Shown: one piece after another, positions 36,889 through 45,451 of the stretch | Numbering within the stretch: the stretch's first letter is position 1 | Layout: each line of letters starts with the position of its first letter | Assembly (NCBI RefSeq): GCF_002920615.1 | Contig: NZ_PQSU01000015.1 | Location: 1 to 64,000, forward strand | Reading direction: 5' to 3' | Length of the DNA stretch: 64,000 nt | Source of the DNA: Streptomyces sp. Ru62 | Lineage (GTDB): Bacteria > Actinomycetota > Actinomycetes > Streptomycetales > Streptomycetaceae | Position numbers and translations under genes: made by a program | The notes under the pieces: model-generated | The model's input: only the letters and a program-made list of their open reading frames with translations | Database searches by the model: none | What the model was told of the DNA's origin: nothing

Positions 36889-38130
36889 ATGACTGGAACG
36901 CCCACCAAGGCCCTGACCGGCATCCGCGTCCTGGACATGACCCACGTCCAGTCCGGGCCGTCCGCCACCCAGCTCCTCGCCTGGCTCGGCGCCGACGTCG
37001 TCAAGCTGGAGGCACCGAGCGGCGACATCACCCGCAAGCAGCTGCGGGACCTGCCGGACGTCGACTCCCTGTACTTCACGATGCTCAACTGCAACAAGCG
37101 GAGCATCACGCTGAACACCAAGACCGAGCGCGGCAAGCAGATCCTCACCGAGCTGATCCGGCGCTCGGACGTCATGGTCGAGAACTTCGGGCCGGGCGCG
37201 GTCGACCGGATGGGGTTCACCTGGGACCGCATCAAGGAGATCAACCCACGGATCGTCTACGCCTCCATCAAGGGGTTCGGGGACGGCCCGTACACCAACT
37301 TCAAGGCGTACGAGGTCGTCGCGCAGGCCATGGGCGGGTCGATGTCCACCACCGGTTTCGAGGACGGGCCGCCGCTGGCGACGGGGGCGCAGATCGGGGA
37401 CTCGGGGACGGGTGTGCACGCCGTGGCGGGCATTCTCGCGGCGCTGTTCCAGCGCGAGCGGACCGGGCGCGGGCAGCGGGTCAACGTGGCCATGCAGCAC
37501 GCGGTGCTCAACCTGTGCCGGGTGAAGCTGCGGGACCAGCAGCGCCTGGCGCACGGGCCGCTCGCCGAGTACCCCAACGAGGACTTCGGCGAGGAGGTCC
37601 CCCGCTCGGGGAACGCGTCCGGCGGCGGTCAGCCGGGCTGGGCGGTCCGGTGCGCGCCGGGCGGCCCGAACGACTACGTGTACGTCATCGTCCAGCCCGT
37701 CGGCTGGAAGCCGATCACCGAACTCATCGGCCGGCCCGAACTCGCCGAGGACCCCGAGTGGGCGACCCCGGAGGCCCGGCTGCCGAAGCTGAACAAGATG
37801 TTCCAGCTGATCGAGGAGTGGTCGGCGACGCTCCCCAAGTGGGAGGTGCTGGAGCGGCTGAACGCGCACAACATCCCGTGCGGCCCGATCCTGTCCACCA
37901 AGGAGATCATCGAGGACGCCTCGCTCGCCGCCAACGAGATGGTGGTCCGCGTCCCGCACCCCGAGCGCGGCGAGTTCGTGACCGTCGGCAGCCCGCTCAA
38001 GCTCTCCGACTCCCCCGTGGAGGTGACCGGCTCCCCCCTCCTCGGCGAGCACAACGAAGAGGTCTACGTCGGCGAACTGGGCCTCGGCGACGAGGAACTG
38101 CGCCTGCTGAAGTCGAACGGGGTGATCTGA
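36889..38130 (+). CDS. frc: formyl-CoA:oxalate CoA-transferase
   Basis: Class III CoA-transferase of 413 aa. The N-terminal HVQSGP contains the active-site Gln of Frc, the catalytic aspartate is D171 in QIGDSGTG, and the flexible glycine loop GGGQPGWAVRC is the hallmark of formyl-CoA transferases. It exchanges CoA from formyl-CoA to oxalate, giving oxalyl-CoA and formate. The start at 36889 is preceded by GAGG at 36877-36880, formed at the stop codon of the upstream gene. Tight spacing to both neighbours shows one operon. Confidence 0.9.
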   Translation: MTGTPTKALTGIRVLDMTHVQSGPSATQLLAWLGADVVKLEAPSGDITRKQLRDLPDVDSLYFTMLNCNKRSITLNTKTERGKQILTELIRRSDVMVENFGPGAVDRMGFTWDRIKEINPRIVYASIKGFGDGPYTNFKAYEVVAQAMGGSMSTTGFEDGPPLATGAQIGDSGTGVHAVAGILAALFQRERTGRGQRVNVAMQHAVLNLCRVKLRDQQRLAHGPLAEYPNEDFGEEVPRSGNASGGGQPGWAVRCAPGGPNDYVYVIVQPVGWKPITELIGRPELAEDPEWATPEARLPKLNKMFQLIEEWSATLPKWEVLERLNAHNIPCGPILSTKEIIEDASLAANEMVVRVPHPERGEFVTVGSPLKLSDSPVEVTGSPLLGEHNEEVYVGELGLGDEELRLLKSNGVI

Positions 38131-38131
38131 C

Positions 38132-40279
38132 GTGATGGCCGAGGACCGGGTACTGCGGGTGCGGTCCCTGCTGGAGTCGGTGCGGGCCGAGGGCCGTACA
38201 GCGCTGACCGCGCCCGAGGGCCGGGTGGTCGCCGAGGCGTACGGGATCGCCGTACCGGGCGAGGAGCTGGCGACGGACGTGGACGAGGCGGTGGCCGCGG
38301 CGGCGCGTCTCGGCGGGCCGGTGGTGATGAAGATCGTCTCGCCGGACATCCTGCACAAGACCGAGGCCGGCGGGGTCGTCGTCGGGGTGGAGGGCGCGGC
38401 CAGCGTACGCGCCGCGTTCCACCGGATCGTGGAGAACGCGCGTGCCTACGACGCCGGGGCCCGGATCGAGGGCGTGCTGGTGCAGGAGTTGCTGCCGGCG
38501 GGCCAGGAGGTCATCGTCGGGGCGGTCACCGATCCGACCTTCGGGAAGGTGGTGGCGTTCGGGCTCGGCGGCGTGCTGGTGGAGGTGCTGAAGGACGTCA
38601 CGTTCCGTCTCGCGCCGGTCTCCGCCGACGAGGCGCTGTCGATGCTCGACTCCATCCGGTCGGCGGAGATCCTGCGCGGCGTCCGCGGCCAGGCCGGGGT
38701 GGACCGGTGGGCGGTGGCCGAGCAGATCCGGCGGGTGTCCCAACTCGTCGCGGACTTCCCGGAGATCGCCGAGGTGGACCTCAACCCGGTGATCGCGACG
38801 GCGACGGGAGCGGTCGCCGCCGACATCCGGATCCTCCTCGCCGAGCGGCAGCCGGCAGCGCGCAGGAGGTACTCGCGCGAGGAGATCCTCGCGTCCATGC
38901 GGCGGCTGATGCAGCCCTCCTCCGTCGCCGTGATCGGCGCCTCCAACGAGCCCGGCAAGATCGGGAACTCGGTGATGCGCAACCTGGTCGACGGCGGCTT
39001 CGCCGGGGACATCCACCCGGTGAACCCCAAGGCCGACGACATCCTGGGCCGCAAGGCGTACAAGAGCGTCACGGACGTGCCCGGCGAGGTGGACGTGGCC
39101 GTCTTCGCCATCCCCGCACGGTTCGTCGCCGCGGCCCTGGAGGAGGTGGGGCGCAAGGGCGTCCCCAACGCCGTCCTGATCCCCTCCGGCTTCGCGGAGA
39201 CCGGCGAGCACGAGCTCCAGGCGGAGATCGTGGCGATCGCCGAGCGGCACGGCGTCCGCCTCCTCGGCCCGAACATCTACGGCTACTACTCCACCTGGCA
39301 GGACCTGTGCGCCACGTTCTGCACGCCGTACGACGTCAAGGGCGGGGTGGCGCTGACCTCGCAGTCCGGTGGCATCGGCATGGCCATCCTCGGTTTCGCC
39401 CGCACCACGAAGACGGGTGTGTCGGCGATCGTCGGCCTCGGCAACAAGTCGGACCTGGACGAGGACGACCTGCTGACCTGGTTCGGCGAGGACCCGCACA
39501 CCGAGTGCATCGCGATGCACCTCGAAGACCTCAAGGACGGGCGGGCGTTCGTGGAGGCGGCCCGCGCGACCGTGCCGAAGAAGCCGGTCGTGGTGCTGAA
39601 GGCGGGCCGTACGGCGGCGGGCGCCAAGGCGGCCGGTTCGCACACCGGCGCGCTCGCGGGCGACGACGCGGTGTACGACGACATCCTCCGCCAGGCCGGC
39701 GTCATCCGGGCGCCGGGCCTGAACGACATGCTGGAGTACGCGCGCGCGTTGCCGGTGCTGCCCACCCCGCGGGGCGACAACGTCGTGATCATCACCGGCG
39801 CGGGCGGCAGCGGTGTGCTGCTCTCGGACGCGGTGACGGACAACGGGCTGTCCCTGATGGAGATCCCGCCCGACCTGGACGAGGCGTTCCGCCGGTTCAT
39901 CCCGCCGTTCGGCGCGGCCGGCAACCCGGTGGACATCACCGGGGGCGAGCCGCCGTCGACGTACGAGGCGACGATCCGGCTGGGTCTGGAGGATCCGCGC
40001 ATCCACGCCCTGGTGCTCGGCTACTGGCACACGATCGTCACCCCGCCGATGGTGTTCGCCGAACTCACCGCGCGGGTGGTCGCCGAGTTCCGGGAGCGGG
40101 GTGTCGAGAAGCCGGTCGTGGCGTCGCTCGCCGGTGACGTCGAGGTCGAGGAGGCCTGCCAGTACCTGTTCGAGCGGGGGGTCGTGGCGTATCCGTACAC
40201 GACCGAGAAGCCGGTGGCGGTGCTCGGCGCGAAGTACCGGTGGGCGCGGGCGGCGGGAACGTTGGGGGGCGGTTCATGA
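38132..40279 (+). CDS. NDP-forming acyl-CoA synthetase (acetate-CoA ligase ADP-forming family)
   Basis: Single-chain 715-aa enzyme with a permuted order: ATP-grasp (beta-like) domain at about residues 10-230, then the CoA-binding domain from about 255 (SSVAVIGASNEPGKIGNSV) and the ligase domain carrying the phosphohistidine motif GSHTGALAGDD. It would make an acyl-CoA from a free acid with ATP. In this operon, priming oxalate to oxalyl-CoA (or formate to formyl-CoA) is plausible and would start the Frc cycle. The first codon may be GTG 38132 or ATG 38135. It follows the frc stop by one base. Confidence 0.83.
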   Translation: MMAEDRVLRVRSLLESVRAEGRTALTAPEGRVVAEAYGIAVPGEELATDVDEAVAAAARLGGPVVMKIVSPDILHKTEAGGVVVGVEGAASVRAAFHRIVENARAYDAGARIEGVLVQELLPAGQEVIVGAVTDPTFGKVVAFGLGGVLVEVLKDVTFRLAPVSADEALSMLDSIRSAEILRGVRGQAGVDRWAVAEQIRRVSQLVADFPEIAEVDLNPVIATATGAVAADIRILLAERQPAARRRYSREEILASMRRLMQPSSVAVIGASNEPGKIGNSVMRNLVDGGFAGDIHPVNPKADDILGRKAYKSVTDVPGEVDVAVFAIPARFVAAALEEVGRKGVPNAVLIPSGFAETGEHELQAEIVAIAERHGVRLLGPNIYGYYSTWQDLCATFCTPYDVKGGVALTSQSGGIGMAILGFARTTKTGVSAIVGLGNKSDLDEDDLLTWFGEDPHTECIAMHLEDLKDGRAFVEAARATVPKKPVVVLKAGRTAAGAKAAGSHTGALAGDDAVYDDILRQAGVIRAPGLNDMLEYARALPVLPTPRGDNVVIITGAGGSGVLLSDAVTDNGLSLMEIPPDLDEAFRRFIPPFGAAGNPVDITGGEPPSTYEATIRLGLEDPRIHALVLGYWHTIVTPPMVFAELTARVVAEFRERGVEKPVVASLAGDVEVEEACQYLFERGVVAYPYTTEKPVAVLGAKYRWARAAGTLGGGS

Positions 40280-40291
40280 GCTGAGCGGAAC

Positions 40292-40324
40292 GGGGCCGGC
40301 CCGCGGTGCGCGCCGGCCGGCCCC
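40292..40324 (+). terminator. GC hairpin between ligase and OFA transporter genes
   Basis: Perfect 10-bp arms GGGGCCGGCC (40292-40301) and GGCCGGCCCC (40315-40324) with a 13-nt loop. There is no U-tract. It could attenuate read-through into the transporter genes or act as an mRNA-stability element. Confidence 0.5.
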
Positions 40325-40395
40325 GGGACCCGTCTGCGCACGAAAGGCATGGGACAGGGGGCGCTGGCCAGAACTTTCGACGCAAGGGGTGAGCG

Positions 40396-41784
40396 ATGAG
40401 AACGACCGACTACTCGACGTCCGTGCCGTACCGCGAAGTGACGGACCGGAACGGGCGCGTGTACCGGGTCGGCGAGTCCGACATCGACATCATGGGCCGC
40501 AGGCGCACCTGGATGGTCGTCCTGCCCTGGGTGGGCATGATGGGCATCAGCTCCGCCGAGTACGCGTTCACGTCGGCGGAGGACACGCTCCACGAGGCGC
40601 ATCTGTGGAGCAACGGGCACATCTTCTGGCTGATGGGCGTCTGGGTGTTCTTCCAGGCGGCCGTGGCCTTCCCGGCGGGGCAGCTGCGGGAGAGCGGCCG
40701 GCTGCCCGCCCGTACGGCGATGCTGCTCGGCGCGGTCGGCACGCTGCTGGGCTATCTGTCACTGGCGTACGCGCCGCATGTCGCCGTCGCCTACCTCGGC
40801 TTCGGCATGTGCAGTGGCATCGGCGCCGGCCTGGTCTACGCGACCTGCGTGAACATGGTCGGCAAGTGGTATCCGGAGCGCAAGGGCGGCAAGACCGGCT
40901 TCGTCAACGGCGGCTTCGCCTACGGCTCGGTGCCGTTCGTGTTCCTGTTCACGTCGTACATGGACCTGGGCAACTACCGGAACGTGCTGGTCACGGTCGG
41001 CATCGGACTGTGCCTGGTGGTGGCGTCGGCCGGCTGGTTCTTCAAGGACCCGCCGAAGAACTGGTGGCCCGCGCACGTCGACCCGCTCATGGTGACCCAC
41101 GACCCGAAGATCCGGCGGGCGCTGGAGAAGAACCCGCCGGCGGTGAAGCAGTACACCCCGAAGGAGGCGGCCCGTACCCCTGTTCTGTGGATGATGTGGT
41201 TCTGTCTGCTGTGCACGGCCGGGATCAATATCTTCGGCATCGCCTTCCAGGTGCCGTTCGGCAAGGACATGGGCTTCGCGGGCGGGATCGTGGCGACGGC
41301 GATGTCCCTGAAGGCCATCGTCAACGGCACCGGGCGCGGGGTCATCGGCTGGATATCCGACCGCTACGGGCGTCGCCATACGCTGATCATCGTGTGCGTC
41401 GTGCTCGGCTCGGCGCAGTTCGGTGTGCTGGTGTCCGGCCAGATGGGCAGCATGCCGTTCTTCCTGCTGTGCTCCATGGTCTCCGGTTTCGGCGGCGGGG
41501 CGATCTTCCCGCTGTTCGCGGCCATGACGGCGGACTACTTCGGCGAGAACAACAACGCCTCCAACTACGGGATGGTCTACAGCTCCAAGCTCGTCTCCGG
41601 GCTCGTCGGTTCGGGCCTGGGCGCGGTCGTCGTCGACGCGTGGGACTACCACGGCGCGTTCGTCCTCGCGGGCTCCGTCGGGCTGGCCTCCGCGGTGCTG
41701 GCGCTCTTCCTGAAGGCCCCGGGCAGGCCGAAGGCCCGGCGCATCGTCCCCAACCCGCACCCCCTCGGTGAGGAGATGGCATAA
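40396..41784 (+). CDS. OFA-family MFS transporter (oxalate/formate antiporter type), copy 1
   Basis: Membrane protein of 462 aa with 12 predicted helices. The PERKGGKTGFVNGGFAYGS segment and DYFGENNNASNYGMVYSSK are typical of OFA transporters, and FFKDPPKNWWP is shared with its tandem paralogue. OFA proteins exchange oxalate for formate or import related acids. ATG at 40396 follows AAGGGG. It and the next gene (2-bp gap) are clearly duplicated paralogues within the oxalate operon. Confidence 0.88.
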   Translation: MRTTDYSTSVPYREVTDRNGRVYRVGESDIDIMGRRRTWMVVLPWVGMMGISSAEYAFTSAEDTLHEAHLWSNGHIFWLMGVWVFFQAAVAFPAGQLRESGRLPARTAMLLGAVGTLLGYLSLAYAPHVAVAYLGFGMCSGIGAGLVYATCVNMVGKWYPERKGGKTGFVNGGFAYGSVPFVFLFTSYMDLGNYRNVLVTVGIGLCLVVASAGWFFKDPPKNWWPAHVDPLMVTHDPKIRRALEKNPPAVKQYTPKEAARTPVLWMMWFCLLCTAGINIFGIAFQVPFGKDMGFAGGIVATAMSLKAIVNGTGRGVIGWISDRYGRRHTLIIVCVVLGSAQFGVLVSGQMGSMPFFLLCSMVSGFGGGAIFPLFAAMTADYFGENNNASNYGMVYSSKLVSGLVGSGLGAVVVDAWDYHGAFVLAGSVGLASAVLALFLKAPGRPKARRIVPNPHPLGEEMA

Positions 41785-41786
41785 GC

Positions 41787-43184
41787 ATGACGGCAGATCC
41801 ACTCTCGGCCGACCTGCACGCCGCACCACGTCCCTATCGCGAGGTGACCGACTCGAACGGCCGCGTCTACCGCGTGGGCGAGACCGACCGGGACATCCTC
41901 GGCCACTCCCGCAAGCTCATGGTCTACCTGCCGTGGATCGCCATGATGGCGATCAGCGTCTTCGAGTACGCGTACGGCTCCGCGGAGGACACCCTCTCGC
42001 ACGCGCACGGCTGGACCCAGTCCAACACCTTCTGGATCCTCAGCGTCTGGGTGTTCTTCCAGGCCGGCATCGCCTTCCCGGCGGGCTGGCTGCGCGAGAA
42101 GGGCGTCCTGACCGCCCGCCGTGCGATGTACGCGGGCTCCGGCCTGTGCCTGGTCGGGTTCCTGGCCCTGTCGCACCTGGACGACGTGTGGCTGGCGATC
42201 CTCGGCTTCGGCGTGGTCGGCGGCATCGGCGCCGGGCTGGTGTACGCGACCTGCATCAACATGGTCGGCAAATGGTTCCCCGAACGGCGCGGCGCCCGCA
42301 CGGGCTTCGTCAACGGCGGCTTCGCGTACGGCTCGCTGCCGTTCATCTTCATCTTCAACTACGCCTTCGACACGGAGAACTACCACCGGGTCCTGGACCT
42401 CATCGGCGTCTACGTGATGATCGTCGTGTTCGCCTCGGCGTTCTTCTTCAAGGACCCGCCGAAGAACTGGTGGCCGGCGGACATCGACCCGCTCTCCTTC
42501 TCCGGCGACAGCAAGAACGCCCGGTCGCTGGCGAAGAACCCGCCCGCCGTACGGCAGTTCACACCCAAGGAGGCCATCCGCACCGGGATGCTGCCCCTGA
42601 TGTGGATCTCCATCGTGATGACCGCCGGCGTGTCGATCTTCGGGATCTCCTTCCAGGTCGACTTCGCCAAGGAGGTGGGCTTCGGCCCGCTGGTCGCGGC
42701 GTCCTCGATGGGCGTGATGGCGGTCATCAACGGCATCGGCCGCGGTGTCGTGGGCTGGCTGTCGGACCACTGGGGGCGCAAGACGACGCTGGTCTTCGTC
42801 ATCGTCGTCCTCGGACTCGCCCAGTTCGGCGTCATCTGGGCCGGTGACGTCAGGAGCGAGTGGCTGTTCCTGTTCTTCGCCTTCCTCTCCGGCTTCGGCG
42901 GCGGCGCGTTCTACCCGATGTTCGCCGCGCTGACCCCGGACTACTTCGGCGAGAACTACAACGCCACCAACTACGGCCTCGTGTACAGCGGGAAGCTGGT
43001 CAGCGGCCTGTTCGGCGGCGGCCTCGGCTCGATGGTGGTCGGCGCCTGGGGCTACAACGGCGCCTACGCGCTGGCCGGCGGTGTCTCGATGGTGGCGGCG
43101 GCGCTCGCACTCCTGCTGCGCCAGCCGGGCCGCACCGCCGGCGGCGAGCCGGTACCGGCCGCGAAGCCGCACCCGGCCACCTGA
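41787..43184 (+). CDS. OFA-family MFS transporter, copy 2
   Basis: Paralogue of the preceding gene, 465 aa. The two share long stretches, such as PYREVTD-NGRVYRVGE near the N-terminus and FFKDPPKNWWPA. Substrate is probably oxalate, formate or a related carboxylate. Keeping two side-by-side copies suggests different substrates or expression dosage. The stop codon is followed by a strong terminator hairpin. Confidence 0.88.
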   Translation: MTADPLSADLHAAPRPYREVTDSNGRVYRVGETDRDILGHSRKLMVYLPWIAMMAISVFEYAYGSAEDTLSHAHGWTQSNTFWILSVWVFFQAGIAFPAGWLREKGVLTARRAMYAGSGLCLVGFLALSHLDDVWLAILGFGVVGGIGAGLVYATCINMVGKWFPERRGARTGFVNGGFAYGSLPFIFIFNYAFDTENYHRVLDLIGVYVMIVVFASAFFFKDPPKNWWPADIDPLSFSGDSKNARSLAKNPPAVRQFTPKEAIRTGMLPLMWISIVMTAGVSIFGISFQVDFAKEVGFGPLVAASSMGVMAVINGIGRGVVGWLSDHWGRKTTLVFVIVVLGLAQFGVIWAGDVRSEWLFLFFAFLSGFGGGAFYPMFAALTPDYFGENYNATNYGLVYSGKLVSGLFGGGLGSMVVGAWGYNGAYALAGGVSMVAAALALLLRQPGRTAGGEPVPAAKPHPAT

Positions 43185-43202
43185 CCGCCGGGCTCGACCG
43201 GT

Positions 43203-43240
43203 GTTCCCCCTCCCCGACCGGCTCGTCGGGGAGGGGGAAC
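43203..43240. terminator. strong bidirectional hairpin terminator
   Basis: Perfect 16-bp arms GTTCCCCCTCCCCGAC (43203-43218) and GTCGGGGAGGGGGAAC (43225-43240) with a 6-nt loop. It lies 19 bp after the second OFA gene and before the convergent GntR gene, so it can terminate transcription from both sides. Confidence 0.85.
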
Positions 43241-43373
43241 TCGGCGTCGGCCGGGGCGTTCCCTGTGGGGTGGTGCCGGCTCACCCCCGGCCCGGGCCGG
43301 TCACCCCCTCACCGCACGGCGACCGCGCGGCGGCTCACGGACGCCCCGTGCGGCGGGCCGCCCGGAGACCCGG

Positions 43374-44051
43374 TCAGGTCGCGTTCCGCTCGTGGTACGA
43401 GCGCCGGGTGTGCTCGGTGTGCGCGCGCATCAGCCGGGTGGCGCGCTGCTCGTCACGGGCGGCGATCGCGGTGATCAGTTCGCGGTGCTCGCGCCACGAC
43501 TGCCGGCCGCGCTGCCGGGCCACCGGCGTGTAGTACCAGCGGACCCGCCGGTCCACCTGGGCGGCGAGTCCAGCGAGGACGGTGTTGCCGGCCAGCTCCA
43601 TCACCTTGGCGTGGAAGGCGGCGTTGAGGGCGACCGCGCGGTCCACGTCCTCGGCCGCCACCGCCGCCTCGCCCTCGGCGCACAGCTCCTCCAGCACGGT
43701 GATGCCGGCGCTGTCCGCGTGTGCGGCGGCCAGCCGGGCGGCCTCCGCCTCCAGCAGGGTGCGGACCGTGAGGAGCTGGTCGGCCTCCTCCTCGGTCGGC
43801 TCGTGCACGAACGCGCCCTGCGCGGGCCGCAGATCGACCCACCCCTCGGTGTTCAGCCGCTGCAGGGCCTCGCGCACGGGCTGCCGCGAGACGCCGAGGT
43901 GCCCGGCGAGTTCGCTCTCCACGAGGTGCTGGCCGGGCTGCAGAGCGCGGGTGGTGATGAGTTCCAGCAGCGCCTCGTAGACGCGCTCACGCAGCGGGCC
44001 GGGCCGTTCCAGCTTGGGCACCGCCCCCTGCGGCAGTCCGGTCGACAACAT
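43374..44051 (-). CDS. GntR-family regulator, FCD (FadR-like) subfamily
   Basis: Regulator of 225 aa with an N-terminal winged helix (residues about 18-85, VSRQPVREALQRLNTEGWVDL) and a C-terminal all-helical FCD ligand domain containing the metal-binding histidines typical of organic-acid sensors (AFHAKVMELAGN, HRELITAI). It is embedded between oxalate and formate genes and probably senses oxalate, formate or a CoA thioester. Motif TTTCGTCTACAG upstream (44122) recurs before the fdh operon and, in variant form, before the decarboxylase gene. Confidence 0.88.
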   Translation of the reverse strand: MLSTGLPQGAVPKLERPGPLRERVYEALLELITTRALQPGQHLVESELAGHLGVSRQPVREALQRLNTEGWVDLRPAQGAFVHEPTEEEADQLLTVRTLLEAEAARLAAAHADSAGITVLEELCAEGEAAVAAEDVDRAVALNAAFHAKVMELAGNTVLAGLAAQVDRRVRWYYTPVARQRGRQSWREHRELITAIAARDEQRATRLMRAHTEHTRRSYHERNAT

Positions 44052-44121
44052 CGCGGTCCCCTCCTGAGCAGGTCTGACGCGTGGACCCTGAGACGCTCAC
44101 TTCGGCTCAGTATCAATTGTC

Positions 44122-44155
44122 TTTCGTCTACAGTCTACGGTGCACAGTATTCAGC
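44122..44155. promoter_or_regulatory. predicted GntR operator upstream of its own gene
   Basis: Contains TTTCGTCTACAG (44122-44133) and ACAGTATTCAGC (44144-44155). Both reappear with one change each at 46961-46972 and 46969-46980. The segment is A+T-rich for this genome and lies 70-105 bp before the GntR start, fitting autoregulation. Confidence 0.65.
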
Positions 44156-44237
44156 ACCAGGCGTGCGGAAGCACGGGGCAATCCAGCCGAGTACGCCAAC
44201 TGAGCCCCCTGCGGCTCGTATGGGCAACGGGCGCCCG

Positions 44238-45185
44238 CTAGGGGCACCGCACGACCTGACCGGCGTACGACAGATTGCCGCCGAAACCGAACAGCAGCAC
44301 CGGGTCGCCCGTGCTGAGCGCTCCCCGTTCGGCCAACTTGGAGAAGGCCAGCGGGATGCTGGCGGCCGAGGTGTTGCCGGACTCGGTGACGTCGCGGGCG
44401 ACCACCGCGTTGACGGCGCCCAGCTTCTCGGCCAGGGGCTCGATGATCCGCAGGTTGGCCTGGTGCAGCACGACCCCGGCGAGGTCCTCGGGCGCCACCC
44501 CGGCCTTCTCGCAGGCCTGGCGGGCGATGGCCGGCAACCGGGTGGTGGCCCAGCGGTAGACGCTCTGCCCCTCCTGGGCGAACCGCGGCGGCGTGCCCTC
44601 GATCCGCACGGCGTGCCCCATCTCGGGCACCGACCCCCACAGCACCGGCCCGATCCCGGGCTCGCGGCCCGGTCCGCACGCCTCCACCACGGCCGCCCCG
44701 GCGCCGTCGCCGACGAGGACGCAGGTGGAGCGGTCGGTCCAGTCGGTGACGTCGGACATCTTGTCGGCGCCGATGACGAGCGCCCGGGTCGCGGCGCCCG
44801 CCCGGACCGTGTGGTCGGCGGTGGCGAGGGCGTGGGTGAACCCGGCGCAGACGACGTTGACGTCCATCGCGGCCGGCCGCGGGATGCCCAGGCGGGCGGC
44901 CACCCGGGCGGCGGTGTTCGGGGAGCGGTCGATCGCGGTGGACGTGGCCACCAGCACCAGGTCGATGTCGGCGGGCGCGAGTCCGGCCGCGGCGAGGGCC
45001 TTGGCGGCGGCGTGCGCGGCCAGTTCGTCGACCGGTTCGTCGGGGCCGGCGATGTGCCGCGTCCGGATGCCCACCCGGCTGCGGATCCACGCGTCGCTGG
45101 TGTCGACCATGCCCGCCAGGTCGTCGTTGGTGAGCACCTTGGCGGGCTGGTAGTGACCGATGGCGGCGATGCGCGAGCCGTTCAT
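44238..45185 (-). CDS. 3-oxoacyl-ACP synthase III-like thiolase-fold protein (FabH family)
   Basis: Protein of 315 aa with the complete FabH triad C113 (VNVVCAGFTHAL), H241 (VLHQANLRII) and N271 (ESGNTSAAS). FabH enzymes condense acyl-CoA with malonyl-ACP. Here no ACP, ketoreductase or other fatty-acid gene is nearby, so it may act on a CoA thioester in the island or be a free-standing enzyme. It lies between the GntR gene and the third OFA transporter. Start ATG 45185. Confidence 0.85.
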   Translation of the reverse strand: MNGSRIAAIGHYQPAKVLTNDDLAGMVDTSDAWIRSRVGIRTRHIAGPDEPVDELAAHAAAKALAAAGLAPADIDLVLVATSTAIDRSPNTAARVAARLGIPRPAAMDVNVVCAGFTHALATADHTVRAGAATRALVIGADKMSDVTDWTDRSTCVLVGDGAGAAVVEACGPGREPGIGPVLWGSVPEMGHAVRIEGTPPRFAQEGQSVYRWATTRLPAIARQACEKAGVAPEDLAGVVLHQANLRIIEPLAEKLGAVNAVVARDVTESGNTSAASIPLAFSKLAERGALSTGDPVLLFGFGGNLSYAGQVVRCP

Positions 45186-45322
45186 GCCGGGGTATCCCCT
45201 CGTGCCGTGGGTAGCGGGATCCACAGTCTGATCAGTGACTCGCGAGTACGACGGCAGGTGAAGCCACAGGAATCGGGCGCCCGGGTTGTCGGCTTCCCTC
45301 AGCCCCCCGGACGCCCGTCCCT

Positions 45323-45451
45323 TCACCCTGTGAACAGCTGTGTCGCCTTCCGCACCAGCTCGTACAGGCCGTAGGCGAGGGGTGTGCCCACCCACAGCCA
45401 GGCGAAGGCGATCAGGCCCCTTCGGCTAGGCGGGCTGCTGTCGCTGGGCAT
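45323..45451 (-). CDS. small membrane protein, MFS (OFA) transporter small subunit
   Basis: A 42-aa reading frame, too short for usual gene finders. It begins ATG at 45451 with GGAGG seven bases upstream and overlaps the end of the OFA transporter gene by 26 nt in another frame. The peptide is one hydrophobic helix (GLIAFAWLWVGTPLAYGLYE) followed by a short polar tail. Tiny partners of this kind are known downstream of OFA-type MFS transporters in actinobacteria, and translational coupling supports a physical complex. Confidence 0.75.
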   Translation of the reverse strand: MPSDSSPPSRRGLIAFAWLWVGTPLAYGLYELVRKATQLFTG

